Shown: one piece after another, positions 51,592 through 61,020 of the stretch
How the letters are laid out: every line of letters begins with the position of its first letter
Numbering within the stretch: position 1 is the first letter of the stretch
DNA from: Marinobacter guineae
GTDB taxonomy: Bacteria > Pseudomonadota > Gammaproteobacteria > Pseudomonadales > Oleiphilaceae
Length of the DNA stretch: 64,000 nt
Assembly: GCF_002744735.1 (NCBI RefSeq)
Contig: NZ_KZ319340.1
Location: forward strand, 963,030-1,027,029
Direction of reading: 5' to 3'
Position numbers and translations under genes: made by a program
The notes under the pieces: generated by a model
Databases searched by the model: none
Seen by the model: only the letters and a program-made list of their open reading frames with translations
What the model was told of the DNA's origin: nothing

Positions 51592-52032
51592 TCAGAGCGC
51601 CCTTGCAACATCCAGGGTCAGGTATTCCAGCTCAACGCGCCGATTGGCTGCGTGGTCTTCCAGTGTTGCCAGGGGGCGGGTTGACCCCCAGTGAGCCATT
51701 AGAATCCGGGATTCGGGCACGCCTTCCTGCATGAGAATCCGTGCGACCGCGTTGGCCCGTAACCGGGACAGAAATCCGTTGTAGTCTTCGGTGCCGAAAT
51801 TGTCCGAGTGGCCATGAATCCTGACGCTGACCGAAGGGTGCTGTCTGAGGTAAGCGGCGTGTTGTTCCAGGAAAGCAATGTCACCTGTGTCCAGCGAATG
51901 CTTGTTGAAGCCGTAATGAAACTTCATCCGGTGTGGTCGCTTGTTCCCGGCCTCAAGGGCCGCAGGGTCGAAACCGGCTGCAATTGCTGCTTTGGCAATC
52001 AGCTCCGGGTTATCCAATACGAGTACGGTCAT
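51592..52032 (-). CDS. OmpA-domain protein without export signal
   Basis: A 146-residue protein made of a single OmpA-type domain. It begins at the ATG at 52032 with AAGGA eight bases upstream; the N terminus MTVLVLDNPELIAK is not a signal peptide. The domain is HYGFNKHSLDTGD, then IHGHSDNFGTEDYN and ends in the expected LSRLRANAVARIL. OmpA domains bind peptidoglycan in the periplasm, so the lack of a signal is odd. The frame from 52167 also gives no clean signal peptide. Confidence 0.78.
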   Translation of the reverse strand: MTVLVLDNPELIAKAAIAAGFDPAALEAGNKRPHRMKFHYGFNKHSLDTGDIAFLEQHAAYLRQHPSVSVRIHGHSDNFGTEDYNGFLSRLRANAVARILMQEGVPESRILMAHWGSTRPLATLEDHAANRRVELEYLTLDVARAL

Positions 52033-52161
52033 CTGCAGAATCCTTGTTTCTATCCGGTTTTTCTTGTTATTCCTGTTCACTATTGGCTGGAGCAGAAATA
52101 ACGGCAATTGGCGAATGGTCGATAAGGGCCCTGGCACATTCCCTTGGTGGCACCGATTTAA

Positions 52162-52188
52162 TGTCATTTCTGTGACGATGAAATGACA
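52162..52188. repeat. Perfect 9-bp inverted repeat upstream of rhomboid gene
   Basis: TGTCATTTC (52162-52170) and GAAATGACA (52180-52188) with a nine-base loop, between the OmpA-domain gene and the divergent rhomboid gene. It could be an operator or a structured RNA; no known binding site was recognised. Confidence 0.6.
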
Positions 52189-52333
52189 GCCCCGGTTGTA
52201 CTAACAGCCGTAACGACTCTGTGGGGCGGTGCACATTTCCGGTATTGACCCGGGATGACCTTTGCGCCGGATTCCATTTGAGCGCGAAAAGAAGGCGTAG
52301 CTGTGGTAAAAAACACACTTTCAGGGACAGATT

Positions 52334-52360
52334 ATGACGAATTGTGACCGCCCATGCTGA
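52334..52360 (+). CDS. Possible 8-residue leader peptide overlapping the rhomboid start
   Basis: An ATG at 52334 with AGGGA upstream opens an eight-codon frame that ends in TGA at 52358-52360, overlapping the rhomboid ATG at 52354. The rhomboid start has no good ribosome site of its own, so translation may be coupled. Too short for a function to be seen; low support. Confidence 0.3.
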   Translation: MTNCDRPC

Positions 52361-53802
52361 TTATCCCCGCCGAGAACGCCGTCAACTGGAAACGCCCGCC
52401 CTGGGTCACTCTGGGTCTGATGATGGCCTGCCTGCTCGTTTTTCTGTTCTACCAGGGAGGCGACAGCCGCAAGCTTGAATTGGCGGTTGAGCAATATCTG
52501 GATGCCGACCTCCACCTTCTCGAGGCACCGGCCTACGAGGACTATCTGCAGCGCCAGATCCAGTTCGAAGGCGAGGAGAGCCGGGTTTACGAACTTCAGC
52601 AGTTCCAGCAACTCCGGGAGGAAAACGAGAACTTCTGGCTGGCGATCAACCTGTTGATGGACCGGGAGTTCTATCATTATCTGCTGCAGAACCAGGATGT
52701 GATCTGGGCCTCGGCCGAACGGAGCCACTGGCAGGAACAGCGCAGTGCCATCGAGCTGAACTACGTCCAGAAGCTGAGTGCGAACCAGCTGGGCCTGGTG
52801 CCCGCAGATCTGTCACTTTATACCCTGATTACCTACCAGTTCCTGCACGGAGGCTGGGGCCATATCATCGGTAACCTGGTGTTCCTGTTTCTGTTGGGCT
52901 TCACGGTTGAGAAGGCTCTGGGCCCGGGCAAGTTCCTGCTTGCCTACCTGGTGTGTGGTGCCCTGTCCGGCCTGGTGTTCACTGCGTTTTCCACCGGCAG
53001 CCAGGTTCCTCTGGTGGGCGCATCCGGCTCAATATCGGGGCTGATGGGCATGTACGTGGCCATTTACGGGTTACAGAAAATCCGGTTTTTCTATTTCCTC
53101 GGCGTCTATTTCAACTATTTCCGGGCGCCGGCCATCGCGATACTGCCAGTGTGGCTGGGCAAGGAGATCTACGACTACTGGTTTGCCGGTGCCACCGGCA
53201 TCGCCTATATGGCTCATGCTGGTGGTCTGATAGCCGGCGCCGGCCTGGTCTGGTTGCTAGGCAAAAGCTGGCTGCAGGTTCGAGAGGAATTCTTCGAGCC
53301 TGAAGAGGAGGAACAGGATGCCCGCTTCACCACCGGCTACGCCCAGGCCATGGCAAGCCTGGGCCGAATGGAGTTTGACCTGGCCCGTCGCCAGTTCGAA
53401 GCCTTGCGCGAGCACTATCCGGAACGACCCATCCTGCTGGAACATCTCTACCACCTGGCCAAACTCCGGCCAGACCTGCCGCACTACCGTGAGCGCACCC
53501 GGGAACTGATGAACGACTCCCTGAGTCGACGTCAGCCGGAGAAGATGATTGCCATCTGGCAGGAATACCTGGGTAAAGGGGAGAGCTATCAGCCGTTGTC
53601 TGCGGAAGACCATAACCGCGTGCTGTTCACCAGCCTGAAGCAACATGATCTGAAAGCCGCAGAGAAAGCCTTTGAAAGGCTCAAAAGCACAGGCGATGAA
53701 CTACTGACAACGGAAGCCTGCCGTTTGCTGGCGGAAGAATTTGAAAAGCGCCAGATGACCCCGAAAGCGCGTCATTACCGGCAGTTGTTGCACGCGGGCT
53801 GA
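52354..53802 (+). CDS. Rhomboid-family intramembrane serine protease with long tail
   Basis: Membrane protease cleaving transmembrane substrates. The 482-residue protein has an N-terminal cytoplasmic or membrane region, then the six-helix rhomboid core with catalytic Ser in GASGSISG near residue 222 and His in MAHAGGLIAGAG near 288, plus HGGWGHIIGNL. The C-terminal 160 residues are helical, with repeats resembling TPR, which is not part of the core family. The start ATG at 52354 overlaps a short leader frame. Repeat copy C follows 14 bases after its stop. Confidence 0.9.
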   Translation: MLIIPAENAVNWKRPPWVTLGLMMACLLVFLFYQGGDSRKLELAVEQYLDADLHLLEAPAYEDYLQRQIQFEGEESRVYELQQFQQLREENENFWLAINLLMDREFYHYLLQNQDVIWASAERSHWQEQRSAIELNYVQKLSANQLGLVPADLSLYTLITYQFLHGGWGHIIGNLVFLFLLGFTVEKALGPGKFLLAYLVCGALSGLVFTAFSTGSQVPLVGASGSISGLMGMYVAIYGLQKIRFFYFLGVYFNYFRAPAIAILPVWLGKEIYDYWFAGATGIAYMAHAGGLIAGAGLVWLLGKSWLQVREEFFEPEEEEQDARFTTGYAQAMASLGRMEFDLARRQFEALREHYPERPILLEHLYHLAKLRPDLPHYRERTRELMNDSLSRRQPEKMIAIWQEYLGKGESYQPLSAEDHNRVLFTSLKQHDLKAAEKAFERLKSTGDELLTTEACRLLAEEFEKRQMTPKARHYRQLLHAG

Positions 53803-53815
53803 CCTTGGGGGAAGC

Positions 53816-53922
53816 CGGGGATTGGAGGAGGCCTCCCAAAACACGCTGTGAATACCTCCCTGTACGCTCGGCTCCGCCATCCATGGCTCCGCACGGTTTT
53901 GGGAGGCCTCCTCCAATCCCCG
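53816..53922 (+). repeat. Palindromic element copy C: 53-nt core between 27-bp perfect arms
   Basis: Left arm 53816-53842 and right arm 53896-53922 are perfect reverse complements. The 53-base core differs from copy A at three positions. It lies exactly between two convergent genes, 14 bases after the rhomboid stop and three bases before the end of the zinc-finger gene. The stem could end transcripts from either side, but there is no T-tract. Confidence 0.92.
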
Positions 53923-53925
53923 ACC

Positions 53926-55380
53926 CTAATCCTGAACAGAAAAGGAAGCCTTGGGGCCCTTCAGTGGCTCTTTGTTCTCGGCTTGTTTGAGGTAAATCGC
54001 GATCTGTTCATGCACTGGATGATTCACGCAGCGTTTCTGGATAAACGTCAGGAAAGCCGTGGCTTTTTCCCATTGGGACAGTCCATTCGCCAGGGTCTGT
54101 GCGACCAGAAGATAAGCCGGCGCCAGCTGTTCGCTGTCCGGGAAGCGCTTGTGGAAATCCTGAAGCAGCCGCAGGGCCGGTTTGAACTGGCCACGGTGGT
54201 AGAGTGAACGGGCACATCGTACGGCCAGTTCGGGGTCTTCCACCTTAAAGCCAGGTTCTGCCTGCTGCAGGGTGTTCAGCAATTCGGCTATACCTTCACC
54301 GTCGTTGCGGTCAGCCAGCCAGCCCAGGATTCTGGGGTGGTAGCGGTACAGCTCGGCGGTATCGTTGCGGGCCGTGAGCAGCTGATAGAGCTGGCCGATC
54401 CGCAGGGCGCTGTCCCGGTCACGCTTCAGTGCTTCCTTCAGCATGCTCTGAACCCGATCGTAGTTGCCGTCTTTCAGGTTCATATCGATGTCGGCGTCGA
54501 AACGGGCGGTACGGTCCCGCTGGTGGGTATCCTGGCCGGCGGTTTCATCCTGGAGATCCGAGGCAAATCCCAGTTCCTCCTGATACTGGAACAGCAGGTA
54601 ACCGAGCATGTGGAACAGGATCAGGGTGAAGGTACTGTTCAGGAAGCCGGCCAGTGGCTGGGCCACCCACATCGGAAAATGATTGACTGCAAAGTCCTGG
54701 GCGGCGCCGGAGGCCAGCGTCAGCAGGATGAGGTAGCCATAGAGCAGGAAGTAGGGGGTGCCAATCCGGGAAATCAGTACCGCCAGATTCATCGGGTTAA
54801 CCGCCGCACCCACCGAGCGCTCCATGGCCAGAACCATGATGCTGGCTGGCAGAGCCAGCACTACAAAGGCCAGGGTCAGCAGCATCAGGATTGGACCACC
54901 CAGCATGGCCGCCGCGGTCACCAGTCCGCCCATCAGAACGAAAACCAAAAGCTGAAGGATGACGATATCAAACCCGCTGCCGGTAAACGCAACCGACACC
55001 GGTGGTGGTTTCAGGTGACCTTCCGCCGTGTGATTGATCACCGCATAGGTGTACTTGAACAGAGCAAGCGCGAGCACCAGCCAGATCAGGATGCCAATCA
55101 GGTTGGCCGGTGCAATCACCGGCACCAGGGTGCAGATGGCAATAACGATCAGTGGATCCGTGTGGAAGGGATAACGAAAAAATGCACCAAGTCGCTGCCA
55201 GAAGGGCACCACTTCAGTGGCCGCTCCCAGGTAACGCATGGCCTTGTTGCAGTTGGGGCAGAGGGCGCGGCGCTGCCGGGTATCGGCATCGGGCATGCAG
55301 CGACTGCAGTAATGAATCTGGCACTCTCCGCAGTGCCATTTGGCGGGCTCGCCAGGGTGATAGTGGCAATCGTGTTTCAC
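53926..55380 (-). CDS. Zinc-finger membrane protein with helical C-terminal repeats
   Basis: A 484-residue protein of unknown role. The N-terminal 50 residues carry a B-box-like zinc site (CHYHPGEPAKWHCGECQIHY, then CSRCM and CPNC). Six or so membrane segments follow at about 70-270. The last 160 residues are helical with TPR-like features (ADIDMNLKDGNYDRV, later KPALRLLQDFHKRFP). The first five residues are MKHDC, an unusual cytoplasmic start. Together with the rhomboid protein it flanks repeat copy C. Confidence 0.75.
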   Translation of the reverse strand: MKHDCHYHPGEPAKWHCGECQIHYCSRCMPDADTRQRRALCPNCNKAMRYLGAATEVVPFWQRLGAFFRYPFHTDPLIVIAICTLVPVIAPANLIGILIWLVLALALFKYTYAVINHTAEGHLKPPPVSVAFTGSGFDIVILQLLVFVLMGGLVTAAAMLGGPILMLLTLAFVVLALPASIMVLAMERSVGAAVNPMNLAVLISRIGTPYFLLYGYLILLTLASGAAQDFAVNHFPMWVAQPLAGFLNSTFTLILFHMLGYLLFQYQEELGFASDLQDETAGQDTHQRDRTARFDADIDMNLKDGNYDRVQSMLKEALKRDRDSALRIGQLYQLLTARNDTAELYRYHPRILGWLADRNDGEGIAELLNTLQQAEPGFKVEDPELAVRCARSLYHRGQFKPALRLLQDFHKRFPDSEQLAPAYLLVAQTLANGLSQWEKATAFLTFIQKRCVNHPVHEQIAIYLKQAENKEPLKGPKASFSVQD

Positions 55381-55523
55381 AGGTGCGTGTGTCCTGGTCC
55401 ATCAGAAAATCGGTCACTTATGATGACAGATGTCTGTAGTGATCGCAGCAAACCAGTTAACAGGTAGACTATTGTCAGTTCCCGGGCGTATTCCAACGGG
55501 CAGATGTTCAATCCGGAGGTTTC

Positions 55524-57341
55524 TTGGAACACCAGAAGAACAGCGTAACCGGCACCAGCAGCTCCCGGCAGCGATACACCTGGCGGGAGATCTTTGCGCT
55601 TGCGCTCAAGCACAAGCCCCGGCTGGTCCGGGCCAATCTGCTGGCCATTGTGGCGACCATCATGAGCGTGCCAGTGCCCCTGCTGCTGCCCGTTCTGGTG
55701 GATGAAGTGCTACTGGATGAGCCGGGCCCGGTGTTGCCGGTGATGAACTCCCTGTTGCCGGCGGGCTGGCAAATGCCGGCGGTATATATAGGCGTCATGG
55801 TGCTGGCCGCGCTCCTGCTCCGGGTTGCAGCGTTGTCGTTCAATGTTCTGCAGTCCCGGGAGTTTTCCAAGGTCTCCAAGGATGTGGTTTTCCGTGTCCG
55901 CTCGCGCCTGCTGGGTCGGTTGCAGCGGGTGGCCATGTCGGAATACGAGACCCGGGGCTCCGGCGCTATCAGCAGCCATTTCATTACCGATCTGGATACC
56001 ATTGACCAGTTTCTTGGTTCCACCATCAGCCGGTTCCTGGTGGCCAGTCTCACGGTGTTCGGCACGGCTATTGTTCTGCTCTGGGTGCACTGGCAGCTGG
56101 CCCTGCTGATCCTGCTGTTCAACCCCCTGGTGATTTTTGCCACGATTCTGATCGGCAAACGGGTAAAAGAGCTTAAACGTCGAGAGAACAGTGCCTACGA
56201 GGAGTTCCAGGGTGACCTCACGGAAACCCTGGATGCCATCCATCAGTTGCGGGCCGCCAATCGGGAGAAACACTACCTGCGCCAGCTGATCGACCGGGCC
56301 CGCAACGTGCGCGACCACGCCATCCAGTTTGAATGGCGCAGCGACGCCGCCAGCCGGGCCAGTTTTGCCCTGTTCCAGTTCGGTGTCGATGCCTTCCGGG
56401 GTGCGGCGATGATTACGGTGCTGTTCAGCGACCTGAGCATCGGCATGATGTTCGCCATCTTTGGCTACCTCTGGTTCATGCTCACACCGGTTCAGGAAAT
56501 TCTGAATATGCAATACGCCTGGTTCGCCGCCAATGCGGCCCTGGCGCGGATCAACCGGCTGCTGGAGCTGAAAGAGGAGCCCCGCTATCCGGCGCTGGAA
56601 AATCCCTTCCGTGATCGCCATACCGTCGGCCTGACGCTCAGGAATATCCATTTCAGTTACGGCGACGAGCAGGTGCTCCGGGGCATTAGCCTGGATCTGG
56701 CGCCGGGAGAAAAGGTGGCATTGGTCGGCGCCAGCGGCGGCGGCAAATCAACCCTGGTACAGATCATTCTCGGTATGTACACACCGCAACAGGGCGATGT
56801 GCTGATTGACGGGATTCCGGTTCAGCGGATTGGTTTACCCTGCCTCCGGGAGCATGTCGCCACTGTGCTGCAGCATCCGGCGCTGTTTAACGACACGGTA
56901 CGCCAGAACCTGACCCTGGGCAGGGATAAACCCGATGTGGAGCTGTGGGAGGCCTTGCGGATTGCCCAGCTGCACCCCACCGTCGAGGCGATGCCCGATA
57001 AGCTGGATACGGTGATCGGTCGCCAAGGCGTCCGGCTTTCCGGTGGCCAGCGCCAACGGCTGGCCATCGCCCGGATGATTCTGTCAGAGCCTTCGGTCGT
57101 GATTCTGGATGAGGCAACCTCGGCCCTGGATGCGGAAACCGAGTTCCAGCTGCACCGGGATCTCGAAGCGTTTCTCAAGCAGCGAACCACACTCATCATC
57201 GCCCACCGGCTCAGTGCCGTTAAACGGGCAGATCGCGCCTGTGTTTTTGAAGACGGGCGCATCATCGAAGAAGGTCATCACGATGAGCTGATTGCCCTGG
57301 AAGGGTTGTATGCCCAACTCTATGGCGAGCGGCAGCTGTAG
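55524..57341 (+). CDS. MsbA-like ABC exporter
   Basis: Fused ABC transporter, probably for lipid or drug export. The 605 residues have an N-terminal membrane domain with about six helices (to about residue 330) and a C-terminal ATPase domain with Walker A VGASGGGKSTLV, the signature LSGGQRQR and Walker B VVILDEATSALD. It begins with TTG 55524 behind GGAGG. The substrate is not determined by the sequence; lipid A-type lipid flipping is the role of MsbA itself and is only inferred here. Confidence 0.9.
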   Translation: MEHQKNSVTGTSSSRQRYTWREIFALALKHKPRLVRANLLAIVATIMSVPVPLLLPVLVDEVLLDEPGPVLPVMNSLLPAGWQMPAVYIGVMVLAALLLRVAALSFNVLQSREFSKVSKDVVFRVRSRLLGRLQRVAMSEYETRGSGAISSHFITDLDTIDQFLGSTISRFLVASLTVFGTAIVLLWVHWQLALLILLFNPLVIFATILIGKRVKELKRRENSAYEEFQGDLTETLDAIHQLRAANREKHYLRQLIDRARNVRDHAIQFEWRSDAASRASFALFQFGVDAFRGAAMITVLFSDLSIGMMFAIFGYLWFMLTPVQEILNMQYAWFAANAALARINRLLELKEEPRYPALENPFRDRHTVGLTLRNIHFSYGDEQVLRGISLDLAPGEKVALVGASGGGKSTLVQIILGMYTPQQGDVLIDGIPVQRIGLPCLREHVATVLQHPALFNDTVRQNLTLGRDKPDVELWEALRIAQLHPTVEAMPDKLDTVIGRQGVRLSGGQRQRLAIARMILSEPSVVILDEATSALDAETEFQLHRDLEAFLKQRTTLIIAHRLSAVKRADRACVFEDGRIIEEGHHDELIALEGLYAQLYGERQL

Positions 57342-57405
57342 TCATCGGCGTCCGACATTGGTCTGATATTCACCGCAGTGATTCCAAACATTCATCGGCC
57401 TGCGG

Positions 57406-57433
57406 TTGAACTCTCATTAATTGCTGCAATAGT
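57406..57433 (+). promoter_or_regulatory. Candidate promoter for acnA
   Basis: TTGAAC at 57406-57411 and AATAGT at 57428-57433 are 16 bases apart, upstream of the acnA start at 57574. Moderate match only. The following leader has a strong AAAGGAG site at about 57436 before a 20-codon TTG frame. Confidence 0.35.
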
Positions 57434-57573
57434 TAAAGGAGACTTCACGTTGAGGAGTCCTTCCATCAGTCTGTTTCTCGGGTACCGAGCGGTTTTCCGG
57501 CTGGAACGTTGATGAAAGGGCTTCACCAAAGCCTTCCGCAATGTTCGCATAACGACGAAAAAGGAGGCACCAC

Positions 57574-60336
57574 ATGTCGAATGAAAGTGTCAGCAAAGAC
57601 AGTCTGAATACCCTTTCCAGCCTCGACGCTGGCGGCAAAACCTTTCATTACTACAGCTTGCCCAAGGCAGAGGAATCTCTGGGCGATCTTAGTCGCTTGC
57701 CGTTCTCACTGAAAGTGCTGTTGGAAAACCTTCTGCGCAATGAAGACGGTACCACGGTAGACCGGAGCCATATCGACGCCATGGTGCAGTGGCTCAAGGA
57801 GCGCAATTCCGATACCGAAATCCAGTTCCGTCCAGCGCGGGTATTGATGCAGGATTTCACCGGTGTGCCCGGCGTTGTAGACCTTGCTGCCATGCGCGAG
57901 GCGGTGAAGTCCGCCGGCAAGGATCCGGCCATGATCAACCCGCTGTCGCCGGTGGATCTGGTGATCGACCACTCGGTGATGGTGGACAACTTTGGCGATG
58001 CGTCCTCGTTCAAGGACAACGTTGCCATCGAGATGGAGCGCAACCAGGAGCGTTACGAGTTCCTGCGCTGGGGGCAACAGGCCTTCGACAATTTCCGTGT
58101 GGTGCCGCCGGGTACGGGTATCTGTCACCAGGTAAATCTGGAGTACCTGGGCAAGACTGTCTGGCAGAAAGAGCAGGGTGGCAAGACCATTGCCTACCCG
58201 GATACTCTGGTGGGTACCGACTCACATACGACAATGATCAACGGCCTCGGCATCCTCGGCTGGGGTGTCGGCGGTATCGAAGCGGAAGCTGCCATGCTGG
58301 GACAGCCGGTCTCCATGCTGATTCCGGAAGTGGTGGGCTTCAAGGTTTCCGGCAAGCTACGTGAAGGCATCACGGCCACCGATCTGGTGCTCACCGTGAC
58401 CGAAATGCTGCGCAAGAAAGGCGTGGTCGGGAAATTTGTTGAGTTCTATGGCGACGGCCTGAAAGACATGCCGGTGGCTGACCGGGCCACGATTGCCAAC
58501 ATGGCGCCGGAATATGGCGCTACCTGCGGTTTCTTCCCGGTCGACGAGCAAACCATCAAGTACATGCGCCTGACCGGTCGTGATGAGGAGTTGCTTGAGC
58601 TGGTAGAAGCCTATGCCAAGGCGCAGGGCCTGTGGCGCGAGCCCGGCCACGAACCGGTCTACACCGACACCCTGGAACTGGACATGGGTGAGGTGGAAGC
58701 CAGTCTGGCGGGCCCGAAACGCCCGCAGGACCGGGTTGCTCTGAAGAATATGAAATCGTCTTTTGAACTGGTGATGGAAACCGCAGAAGGCCCGGCGGAG
58801 ATCCGGGAAGCCAGGCTGGAATCGGAAGGCGGCGGGACCGCCATTGGCGCCCAGAGTGCCTATTTCGAGCATCCGGCCAGCCAGCCGCTGGACATGAATG
58901 GAGAGAAAAGCCGGCTTGATCCGGGCGCGGTGGTCATTGCCGCCATTACCTCCTGCACCAATACCTCCAACCCCAGCGTGATGATGGCCGCAGGCCTGAT
59001 GGCAAAGAAGGCGGTGGAAAAAGGCCTGAGTACCAAACCCTGGGTCAAGACTTCCCTGGCGCCCGGCTCCAAGGTAGTCACCGACTATCTGGCGGTTGCC
59101 GGTCTTCAGGACGATCTCAACGAGCTTGGCTTCAACCTGGTGGGCTATGGCTGCACCACCTGTATCGGTAATTCCGGCCCACTGCCGGAGGCGGTTGAAA
59201 AGGCGATTACTGATGGTGACCTCACGGTGGCCTCGGTGCTCTCCGGCAACCGGAACTTCGAGGGCCGGGTGCATCCGCTGGTGAGAACCAACTGGCTGGC
59301 CTCGCCGCCCCTGGTGGTGGCCTATGCGCTGGCAGGTAACGTTCGTCTGGATCTGTCAAAAGAGCCCCTGGGCACTGACAAAGACGGCGATCCGGTGTAT
59401 CTGAAAGACCTCTGGCCCAGCCAGCAGGAAATTGCCGAAGCGGTGGAGAAGGTCAAGACCGATATGTTCCGCAAGGAATACGGTGAAGTCTTTGAGGGTG
59501 ACGCTACCTGGAAGGCCATCAAGGTGCCGGAAAGCAAGGTGTACGAGTGGTCCGACAAATCCACCTACATCCAGCATCCGCCGTTCTTTGAGGGTATGGG
59601 CGAAGAGCCTGAGGCCATCGAGGACATCAAGGACGCCAACATTCTGGCGCTGCTGGGTGATTCGGTGACGACGGACCATATCTCACCGGCCGGTTCCTTC
59701 AAGCCGGACACCCCTGCCGGTAAATACCTGCAGGAGCACGGTGTGGAGCCGAAAGACTTCAACTCCTACGGTTCCCGCCGGGGCAACCACGAGGTGATGA
59801 TGCGGGGCACCTTCGCCAACGTGCGCATCAGGAACGAGATGCTCGACGGGGTGGAAGGCGGTTTTACCAGGTTCGTGCCGAACGGTGAGCAGATGGCCAT
59901 CTACGATGCCGCCATGAAATACCAGGAGCAAGGTACGCCACTGGTGGTCATTGCTGGCAAGGAATACGGCACCGGCTCCAGCCGTGACTGGGCCGCCAAG
60001 GGTACCCGTTTGCTGGGTGTCGAAGCCGTGGTGGCCGAATCCTACGAGCGCATCCACCGCTCCAACCTGATCGGGATGGGTGTGATGCCGTTGCAGTTCC
60101 CGGAAGGCACGGACCGCAAGAGCCTGAAGCTGACTGGCGAGGAGACCATCAGCATCGAAGGCTTGTCGGGCGATATCAAGCCCGGCCAGACCCTGAAGAT
60201 GACGGTGAAGTACAAGGACGGTTCGACTGAGACCTGCGATCTTAAATCACGGATCGACACCGCCAATGAGGCGGTTTACTACCGGCATGGTGGCATTCTC
60301 CATTACGTTGTGAGGGAGATGCTGCGCACTGCCTGA
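57574..60336 (+). CDS. acnA: Aconitate hydratase A
   Basis: Iron-sulphur enzyme of the citrate cycle converting citrate to isocitrate. The 920-residue protein has the 4Fe-4S cysteines at about 461, 527 and 530 ([18 protein letters not shown]), QAPQ-type swivel region and [15 protein letters not shown] near 805. Length and motif spacing identify AcnA rather than AcnB. AAGGAGG is seven bases before the ATG. It is followed by the ferritin-like gene after about 100 bases. Confidence 0.97.
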   Translation: MSNESVSKDSLNTLSSLDAGGKTFHYYSLPKAEESLGDLSRLPFSLKVLLENLLRNEDGTTVDRSHIDAMVQWLKERNSDTEIQFRPARVLMQDFTGVPGVVDLAAMREAVKSAGKDPAMINPLSPVDLVIDHSVMVDNFGDASSFKDNVAIEMERNQERYEFLRWGQQAFDNFRVVPPGTGICHQVNLEYLGKTVWQKEQGGKTIAYPDTLVGTDSHTTMINGLGILGWGVGGIEAEAAMLGQPVSMLIPEVVGFKVSGKLREGITATDLVLTVTEMLRKKGVVGKFVEFYGDGLKDMPVADRATIANMAPEYGATCGFFPVDEQTIKYMRLTGRDEELLELVEAYAKAQGLWREPGHEPVYTDTLELDMGEVEASLAGPKRPQDRVALKNMKSSFELVMETAEGPAEIREARLESEGGGTAIGAQSAYFEHPASQPLDMNGEKSRLDPGAVVIAAITSCTNTSNPSVMMAAGLMAKKAVEKGLSTKPWVKTSLAPGSKVVTDYLAVAGLQDDLNELGFNLVGYGCTTCIGNSGPLPEAVEKAITDGDLTVASVLSGNRNFEGRVHPLVRTNWLASPPLVVAYALAGNVRLDLSKEPLGTDKDGDPVYLKDLWPSQQEIAEAVEKVKTDMFRKEYGEVFEGDATWKAIKVPESKVYEWSDKSTYIQHPPFFEGMGEEPEAIEDIKDANILALLGDSVTTDHISPAGSFKPDTPAGKYLQEHGVEPKDFNSYGSRRGNHEVMMRGTFANVRIRNEMLDGVEGGFTRFVPNGEQMAIYDAAMKYQEQGTPLVVIAGKEYGTGSSRDWAAKGTRLLGVEAVVAESYERIHRSNLIGMGVMPLQFPEGTDRKSLKLTGEETISIEGLSGDIKPGQTLKMTVKYKDGSTETCDLKSRIDTANEAVYYRHGGILHYVVREMLRTA

Positions 60337-60434
60337 TTGCACTGGTTGAGACGGCATAGCGGTCCGCCGCTATGCCGGATTCATCCGCCAAGCCAAATTC
60401 AAGCCAAACTCCAATGAGAAACGAGAGAGAGATT

Positions 60435-60974
60435 ATGACTGATCAACCGTTTCTGACCGATGTGAAAACCCTTCGCGAAAGAGCCCGCAAGCATATTGAG
60501 GATGGGGCCCTTACCGAAGGCTATGGTGCCAACCGCGACAACGTGGTGAAGATTCTCAACGAGGCGCTGGCGACCGAAATTGTCTGCACCTTGCGTTACA
60601 AGAGCCATTATTTCCGGGCCGAGGGCATCAACGCCAATGTTGCTGCCCAGGAATTCCTGGAGCACGCGGACCAGGAACAGCAGCACGCTGACTGGCTGGC
60701 GGAACGTATTGTGCAACTGGGGGGAAAACCGAACTTCTCGCCGGAAGGTCTGTTAACGAGGTCCCATGCGGAATTCGTTGAGGGAGAGACGCTCCGGGAC
60801 ATGGTAGTCGAGGACCTGGTTGCGGAGCGGATCGCCATTGACAGCTACCGCGAGATAGCCCGCTACCTCGGCGACCAGGATCCCACCTCCCGGCGGATTA
60901 TTGAGGAAATCCTGGCCCAGGAAGAAGAGCACGCTGACGATATGGCCGGTCTTCTGGAAGGGCTGGACAGCTGA
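60435..60974 (+). CDS. Ferritin-like protein (bacterioferritin family)
   Basis: A 179-residue four-helix iron-storage-type protein. The ligand pattern is present in four places: EALATEIVCTLRYKSHYF, EHADQEQQHADWLAERI, EDLVAERIAIDSYREIA and LAQEEEHADDMAGL. The Met ligand typical of haem-binding bacterioferritin is not clear, so this may be a haem-free ferritin-like or Dps-related enzyme. The ATG at 60435 has GAGAGAGA upstream. A role in iron storage or oxidative protection is inferred from the fold. Confidence 0.88.
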   Translation: MTDQPFLTDVKTLRERARKHIEDGALTEGYGANRDNVVKILNEALATEIVCTLRYKSHYFRAEGINANVAAQEFLEHADQEQQHADWLAERIVQLGGKPNFSPEGLLTRSHAEFVEGETLRDMVVEDLVAERIAIDSYREIARYLGDQDPTSRRIIEEILAQEEEHADDMAGLLEGLDS

Positions 60975-61020
60975 AATATCGCGGGCCAGTAATGCCAGTA
61001 ACGAGTGTGGGCGCTGCCTG

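Noticed and set aside
57084..57317. Minus-strand frames over the ABC exporter ATPase domain
   Set aside because: Shadow frames of a conserved ATPase domain.
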